DNA from: Candidatus Cloacimonadota bacterium
GTDB taxonomy: Bacteria > Cloacimonadota > Cloacimonadia > Cloacimonadales > TCS61
Assembly (NCBI GenBank): GCA_030596265.1
Contig: JAUVKM010000009.1
Location: forward strand, 1 to 18,663
Direction: 5' to 3'
Length of the DNA: 18,663 nt
Positions 7,739 through 15,300 of this stretch are shown piece after piece. Position 1 is the first letter of the stretch. Each line of letters starts with the position of its first letter. The translations under genes were made by a program, and so were the position numbers. Under the pieces are notes generated by a model. That model saw nothing but the letters and a program-made list of their open reading frames with translations, ran no database searches and was not told the origin of the DNA.

Positions 7739-8129
7739 GTAATAATTTCATATTATTAAGAAACCTCGTCACATAGCTCCTGCTATGAAACGTAACATTT
7801 ATGATTAGACATCACACAGCAGGAGCTATGTGATGAGAAGAAAAAAATGTAGGCAAAGGTAAACTTATCTTGTATTTGTAAATTCAAGCATTAATAGATA
7901 ATCTTGCAGATGGATAGTAATAGCGTTTTTAGTTGCAAAATATCAGAATATTAAAATATTTAAAATTTATAAAAAAATTGACAAACATATTTCTATTTAC
8001 TTTTTTTGTTACAATTCAAATTTGTAAAAGAAAACTTTAGATTTTATGCTCAGATTAAAAAAGAGAAAATACGTATATGAAAACTTACAAAATCGTAAAA
8101 AAATTAAATAAAATTTTACTGGAGGTAAA
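7739..8129. other. Intergenic region between the rod operon and the secreted-protein genes
   Basis: About 390 nt without a convincing long gene. It holds the inverted repeat at 7765-7837, then very AT-rich DNA (7920-8110) with a TTGACA at 7978-7983 followed 17 bp later by TTTTTTTG (8001-8008). That second element differs from TAnnTTTG by one base and could be a weak promoter for the gene at 8130. A short open frame of 18 codons (8077-8133) precedes that gene. No RNA gene or riboswitch was recognised. Confidence 0.6.
7765..7837. repeat. Inverted pair of REP-like hairpins (BIME-like element)
   Basis: The left arm CTCGTCACATAGCTCCTGCT (7765-7784) and the right arm (7818-7837) are reverse complements over 20 bp with one mismatch, separated by 33 nt. 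Each arm lies in its own hairpin. The left is CATAGC-TCCT-GCTATG (7772-7787). The right is TCACACAGC-AGGA-GCTATGTGA (7812-7833), with one mismatch in nine pairs. This nested geometry resembles paired REP sequences mobilised by RAYT transposases. No U-tract follows, so it is not a simple terminator. No transposase is present in the window and no other copy was seen. Confidence 0.6.
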
Positions 8130-8133
8130 ATGA
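8077..8133 (+). CDS. Possible 18-residue leader peptide (uORF)
   Basis: The ATG at 8077 opens an 18-codon frame (MKTYKIVKKLNKILLEVK) whose TGA overlaps the ATG of the next gene in an ATGA arrangement. A weak AAGAGA lies at 8061-8066, ten bases upstream. It is lysine-rich and has no signal peptide. It may be a leader that couples translation to the secreted protein, or a chance open frame in AT-rich DNA. Chance cannot be excluded at this length. Confidence 0.2.
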   Translation: MKTYKIVKKLNKILLEVK

Positions 8134-9167
8134 AAAAATGTTTATCAATTCTCATGCTGTTGTCATTTATTATTCAATTGAGTTCACAGGATAAAGTTGA
8201 TCTACCTTCGTTTCGTAACTCAGAAACCTATCCTGACTATGAACTGGTAGAAAAAATACTTATTGAAAAGTCACTTAGGAAAAAAGAAAATTATCGTATT
8301 GAATATGAAGAAAAAAATATCAGAACACTTTATGATGAAAGTAATAACCAAATATTAAGCTTAAAACCAGATGTCTATAAATTTGAAGACATTGCACACT
8401 TCGCAGTATCTGAGAATGGAATTACTGTTTTTGACAGTTATGAAAACCGTTTTACACCTGAATATAAAACTATGATAAAATGGGTAGATAAAAAAGGAAA
8501 TGTGATAAATATTTATGATTTAAAAATGAATCAAGTAATTAGCCCTTATTATATTTCAGATAAAAACAGTTGGCTTATATTTACAAGATTTAATAATTAC
8601 TATGAAAGTAAACCTTCTGATCCAACTATTAGTTATGGAGGTATATCAGTATTTGATGAATTTGGCAATAAGACTTTAGAAATAGACATACCTTCTGAAT
8701 ATGATGATTTTGATGGATATTCTACTAATAAAACCGGTGAGTTGATAGTTGCTTCTTTTTACGATTCAAATTTCAAATCTAGTAATAGCAATCCTAGATG
8801 GCCATATACAATAGTATTTAATATCAATGGTGGATTTTCACAAATGCTTGAACAAATCACTTATAATGGTGTTTTTTCTGAAGATAATGAATTGTTTCAT
8901 AGTCTGAGAACACTTGTTGATATAAGATCAGGGGAAGTGATTTTCAAGTCAGGAAGTGCCTATCATGCATTCCCAGCCTCGAAAGAATCTGGAATAATTG
9001 CTGTAATCGAATATACATATTTCAAAATAATAGATTATCGTAATAAGAAATTACTATTTTGGGAATTTGATAAACAAAAAGCAAAAATTTACTCTGTTTC
9101 TCCCAATGCAAGTGATATTATAATTCATCATAAAGGTTATGCCTATAAATATCAGAGAAAGAAATAA
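8130..9167 (+). CDS. Secreted protein of unknown function, possibly beta-propeller-like
   Basis: I do not recognise the family. The 345 residues begin with a signal peptide (MKKCLSILMLLSFIIQLSS, likely cut near residue 19), so it is exported to the periplasm or beyond. The mature part is rich in repeated strand-like pieces with aromatic and Asp/Gly turns: AHFAVSENGITVFDSYENRF, WVDKKGNVINIYDL, GGISVFDEFGNKTLEIDIP, and the C-terminal IDYRNKKLLFWEFDKQKAK followed by SVSPNASDII. These suggest a WD40/propeller-like fold with about five or six irregular blades. GGAGG at 8121-8125 fixes the ATG. It lies 151 nt upstream of the giant surface-protein gene in the same direction and may be co-transcribed with it. 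No enzyme motif is seen. Confidence 0.85.
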   Translation: MKKCLSILMLLSFIIQLSSQDKVDLPSFRNSETYPDYELVEKILIEKSLRKKENYRIEYEEKNIRTLYDESNNQILSLKPDVYKFEDIAHFAVSENGITVFDSYENRFTPEYKTMIKWVDKKGNVINIYDLKMNQVISPYYISDKNSWLIFTRFNNYYESKPSDPTISYGGISVFDEFGNKTLEIDIPSEYDDFDGYSTNKTGELIVASFYDSNFKSSNSNPRWPYTIVFNINGGFSQMLEQITYNGVFSEDNELFHSLRTLVDIRSGEVIFKSGSAYHAFPASKESGIIAVIEYTYFKIIDYRNKKLLFWEFDKQKAKIYSVSPNASDIIIHHKGYAYKYQRKK

Positions 9168-9318
9168 TATAGATAATATTGTAGAAAAGAACAAAAGTCT
9201 GTCTCCGTCCTAAATATCGTGACTATGGTTTGGTAGACCAAGTAAATTAATAAAACTTGCTATGACAACTCTGTACATGGCAGAACTCTTAAAAATGGTA
9301 TCACAAAAAGGAGAATAT

Positions 9319-12300
9319 ATGAGAAATCTACACCTGTTTATTGTTTTTGTTCTGATTTTATTTTTTATAACTTTTCGTCTTAGTTTTGCCACTGAAATTC
9401 CTAATACTCAGGATGAAAAGAATTATAATCAATTAATTTTAGAAGAACCAACTGAAGAGATAATAGAAAAAATGTTTATTGAATGGCTTGATGAAGTATC
9501 AAAAACTATTAACATTAATAAAGAAGCCATGTTACAGAACCGAGATGAGAATTTACAAGCTTGGTTTGAGAATGCTTCTATATGGGCAATTTTTGGTAAT
9601 CCACAAAATTATCAGTTTTATGATGATGTAGAATTTATAACTGAAGAATGGCCATCAAATTATTTCGTTATTCCTGCAGGAGGTGACTCAACCCGTCTAG
9701 TTCTTACGGACTGTGGTGATTTTGAGGATCCTTTTGATCATTCAGGAGGAGGAGGTACTAGAGGTCAAGAAACAGCTGATACATTGGGGTGTGGATATAT
9801 TGGAAATAATATTGATCGTGGCTGGATGTGTTGCTATGATTGTCATTATAATTGGGAAACTTATGAAATAGATTTTTCAAATATAATAAAGAATCCTGGG
9901 CTTCCGCATAGTAGGGAACATACTTCAAAAGAGTTTTGTGATTTGTCTATAAATAGTATAACTTTTAGTCCTGGTGTATTTAAAATAGGACAACCTGAAA
10001 TTTTAACTATAGTTGTTGAAAATATAGGTGATCTATATGTACAAAGAGCGGATGGTAATATTAAAGATTTAGAAACTGGACATGTTTATCCAGGTTTCAT
10101 GCATGCGGAGGACATATATAGTAATTACTATGACACCTTTGAAGTAACTTTACGTTTAGATGAGGGTGAAAGTACACTAATGCACTATAAAGCGGAAATA
10201 GAAGGAGGATTTGATAATAATCAACCGGCTTGGTGGTATTATGGAATACAGGTTTATGGTGACCCTCAAGGAAATAATGAATTGTTTTTTACAGCATTAT
10301 GGACAGAAGATGGTAGCCAGGGAGCTTATAAATTTTATACAGGTGATATTGTTATAGAAGAGCCTATCGTAAATTATCCTAGCGGTGTTGAAGAAATAAC
10401 CAATACCGAATTTCCTGATACTACAAATTTTTATTTCAGTTCTGATTTTAATCTAACCTATAGTTTAACTTACGTAATAAGAAATTTAAGTGATAATAAC
10501 ATATTTCAAGTACCCATTAATTTCGATGGTTATCTTCATTCTTTCATTGGAGGAAATCCACCCCCAATTTCACCTGGTACTCATTCAGGTAATTATAGCC
10601 CTGGTTCTCTTCTTATACCCGTTATTGCTGCTAACGAAGCTATTTCAGTTACTGTATACTTAAAAAATACACACCTTCCAAATGAGTCTATAGATTATAT
10701 TTATCATACTAATTATGATCCTTGTGATTGGGAACATTTTAACATATCAATTAGTATGCAGGATACTGTTCTAACTCGTTCAGTCAGCATATATTGGGTA
10801 GAGAGTTATAAAACCGAAAACTATGGTTATCCGTGTGGTGGAAGTAATGGAAATTTAACTTGTGGAGACCGCTTACCAATAACTTCAACCCTTGGTGAAT
10901 ACAGACCACAAGAAGGTGCTTTTATTAGAAGATTCCACGATGGGATAGATTTCGGTTGTGGTGGAAATACAACCTTTTGTTATACTGTTAGTAGAGGTGT
11001 TATAGATTATCATTATGGCACTAGTGAACTTTTATCAAATGTAAAAACTGATAAATTTGATTATTTTCACGTTACACCTAATTCAGCTAATGATAATTAT
11101 TTAAATCATAAGATAAGAAACTCAGGGATACCAATCGCATCAGCTAGTCATCATATTCACTTAAGAGATAAGACTGGTACAGAAAGTACACAATATAAGG
11201 AAAGAATAAATCCATTAAGAATTGATGGTCTATTTCCTAGAGACTATATCCCACCATTAGATGTAAGACCTCCGATAATTGATTGGATAAGAGTTTATAA
11301 TGATGGTACTCGTGATAATTCTTCTATCACTGCAACTCAAGGAACAGATGAACCTCATATATTTGCCGGAACTGGGTTAAGTAATAATACTATAGATTTG
11401 AATGATCCTGTTCATCCAATTGATGATGGTTTAGATATTGTTATTCATGCATGTGATGAAATTCAAGAAGGAAATTATCCAGACCATGAGAAAGGAGTAT
11501 ATAGTATAAGTTATGTAATTGAAAGAGATGGGCAGACTTTACCTTTTTCAAACAGTTTTGTTTTTAATCAACAGCTTGATAATACTTATGCAAAATTCAT
11601 CTATTCAGCGTGGAGTAGTATGAACTCATGGTACAATGAGAATCCGCCAGGTACTGGACACTCATGGCACGAATATGTAGTTACAAATAATAATACTTCA
11701 AACAGTTTTATTCCAAAAAACCAATTAACTAATGGAAATTATACTATTACTGTTGGAGCAGAAGATATCTTTGGTTACTCAACTACTTCGAACATACATT
11801 TCACAATTATTAACGGATCAACTTTAGTTCAGGAATCCATTAATGAGGATACTACCTGGGATACTGATGTTGTTATTGGAAACAATATAACAATTGAAGA
11901 GGGAGTAACCTTAACTATTGAGCCGGATATTAATATAACATTTGAAGGACATTATAGATTAAATGTTGAAGGAAAAATAATTGCTAATGGAACTAAAGAG
12001 AATCCGATTCTTTTTACAAAAACCAGTCAAATTGAATCCTGGAATGGAATAAATATTGTAAATTCTAATCCTGATAGTTTATCTGAATTCAGGTATTGTA
12101 TTTTTGAAGGAAGTGATATAAGCAGTGATAGTCTAAACTATAATGGCGGTGTTTTTTATATTGAAAACTCATCAGATATAATAATTGAAAACTGCACTTT
12201 CAAAAATAATAAAGCAATAAAGGGTGGTGCTATATATTGCAAAAATTCCGATCCGATCTTAATAAATAATATCTTTAAGATGAATAGTGCTAACAGTGGA

Positions 12301-15300
12301 GGAGCTATTTATTTAGAAAATAGTGATCCTGTTATTATTGGTAACTTTATTTGTAATAATAGTGCAACAAACGGAACAGGAATCATCTTCGACAATAGTA
12401 TTCCACCATTTACCAATAATACAGTAATAAATAATTTTAGTGATTCCACTGGATGTGGTTTAGATTTCTATAGTTCTTCACCAGATTTAATAAATAATAT
12501 CATATGGGGTAATTCTAACTCAGAATCACATAATCAGGTTTATATTGGTCTAAATTCCAATCCGAATTTTTACTATTGTGATGTTGAAGGTGGAGAAGAA
12601 GATTTCATCTTAGAAACAGGAGTAACCTACCAAGGACTTTATCAGAATAATATTGATAATGATCCGTTATTATTAGAAGATTCTGTACCTAATTCACCTC
12701 AAGGATTTGTTCTCGATGTAAACTCTTTATGCATAGATGCAGGAATACCGGATACAATAGGATTGAATTTACCTGAGTTTGATATAGATGGTAATGTGCG
12801 AATAGATTCGGATTCTAATTTAATTGATATTGGAGCATATGAATATCCCAACTATCCAAGCGTGATCGAAGTCTCAGGTATATTATCTGAAGATAGTTTT
12901 TGGGGAAGTGATACGATTAAAGTTATTGGAGATGTTGTTATCCCAGATTCTATTTCGCTAACCATATATTCCGGTGTAACGGTATTATTCTCAGATAGTT
13001 GTAAAATTGATATTAATGGTTCCTTAAATGCTTATGGCATTGAGAATAATGAAATAGCTTTTTTACCTGTAAATATAGATACCGGATGGGGTGGGCTACG
13101 ATTTACTGGAGGAAGTAATAATAGTATCTCCTCTTTGAATTATTGTAGTTTTCTTTATGGTAAAGCTACTGAATCCAGTATAAATGCTAATGGTGGAGCA
13201 ATTAGCATAGATGAATACAATAATATTGAAATCAGTCATTGTATCTTCAAAGATAACTACTCTTTTGGTAACGGTGGCTCAATATATATTCTTAATGCAT
13301 CTCCAACATTAATAAATAACTCAATATCCAATTCGAATTCCGCAAATTATGGAGGAGCTATTTATTTGAAAAATTCAGATTCAAAGTTAATTTCAAATAC
13401 AATATATCAAAATGATGCTATTTACGGTGGTGCTGTTTATATTGATAGTTTATGCACCCCTGAATTCATTAACAATACAATAGTTTATAATTCAGCAACT
13501 ATTGGTGGTGGTTTATTCTGTAATAGCAATAGTGCTTTGCCAATGCTAATAAATACAACACTTTATTTCAATACAGCTGCTTTAGGGAGTCAAGTAGGTT
13601 TTATTGACCATAACCCTTCAGTATATCAAGGTGATGAAATATATACAGGTTTCTATTATTGTAATATTGAAGGAGATTCAAGTGCTTTTGCATATAACGA
13701 TCCAAGGGATAATCGTGGAAAATCATTACTTCACGAAAAAATCAAACCTGTGAAATCTGGTAAAAGAATATTTGGCAAAAATAGAGATAGCAGGAATCAA
13801 TATCGATATCAGGGAAACTATATAAATAATATCAGCTCAGATCCTCTATTTGTAGATATGCCTAACAATAATTTTGATTTAGAAATAACATCACCCAATA
13901 TAGACGCAGGATGTGAAGAAGATTGGATCACTGGCGGATTAAGTAATAGTGTTAATTCTGGTTTATTAGGATATTCAGCATTTAATAATTATTATGATAT
14001 TGGAGCATTTGAGTGCTTAGAAATTCCTCCTATAATTGAAGTATCGGGAGTAATAAGTCAGGACGAATTCTGGAGGTCAGAAACAATTATGGTTATCGAT
14101 AGTGTTGTAATTGAAAATAACGCTACGGTAACTATTAGTGCAAATGCAACAGTTATTTTTTCCGGTGACTTCTCCATTTCTATTGAAGGTTGCCTGAATG
14201 CACCTGGAACAGAGAATGAAAAGATTACATTTACAAGAACTAACAATACATGGAATGGTTTGAAAGTTCTGGAAAATGGGATAATTAATTTAGATAATTG
14301 CATTATTGAAAATAGTTATTCTTTGTTGGGTGGCTCTATTTATACAGAAGACTCAGGTACTTTAAATATTTCAAATTGTGATTTCATTAACAACAATGCT
14401 TCGCTTGGTGGTGTTCTCTATTGCAATGGCAGCAGTATAACGTTAGAAGATTGTAGCTTTCAAAGTAATTCTGCTAATCAGGGAGGTGTTATCTATAATT
14501 CATATAGTGATACGCTGATTGTAAAATCTTGTAATTTTTTCAATAACTCTGCTATTGAAAATTTAGAAGAAAATGGTTTCGGGGGAATAATTTACAATGA
14601 AGAGAATTTATTATTCATAGGTAATCAAGTCTATGATAATAATGCAGTGGAAGGTGGAGCAATTTATCAAACTGAAGGAACATCTGTTCTGTTAAATAAT
14701 ACAATATGCAATAATAATTCTACTTCACATGGTGGTGCTTTAGCAATCCTACAAGATCACACCGAATCCAATATTATTTTGATAAATAATATTATTTGGG
14801 ATAATTCATGTGTTAATGATTCGTTATCTACTCAAATATACAATGAAACGTTAACACCATATATTGCTTTCTGTGATATTCAGAACTTCAATCAGGAAAT
14901 ATTGGAATTACCTGGTCTAGATGGAACATTTATTGGCAATATAGTTGCAGATCCCGTATTTGTTGATGTAGAGAACAGAGATTATAATTTGCAAATTATA
15001 TCACCATGTATTAATAATGGATCTCCGAATAATTGGTTTGTAAATATTCCGAATAATTATTTCATAATATCGGAAAATCTTATAGGTTATCAAGCATTTG
15101 AGAATCACTACGACATAGGGTGTTTTGAAATTTATAATTATGCTCCTCTAAAAGTATATCCCTCTAGTTTAGAGTTTGGCGATGTTGCAATTGGAGATTG
15201 TTCTGACGAAAAACTCACACTATTTAATAGTGGATATAATTCAATCCTTATTAATTCAATTGAGGTTTCAGAAGGTTTCGAGATAGCTTTATATGAAAGT

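Noticed and set aside
9230..9241. TTGG...CCAA hairpin between the two secreted-protein genes as a terminator
   Set aside because: The stem is only 4-5 bp and there is no T-tract; it is more likely chance.
9262..9318. Upstream ATG for the giant protein
   Set aside because: It would place 19 polar residues before a clear signal peptide, and AAGGAGA sits just before the ATG at 9319.
12150..14760. Recurring GGTGGAGCA/GGAGGAGCT units as a CRISPR or satellite array
   Set aside because: They are irregularly spaced, in frame and encode the GGAIY turns of beta-helix coils.
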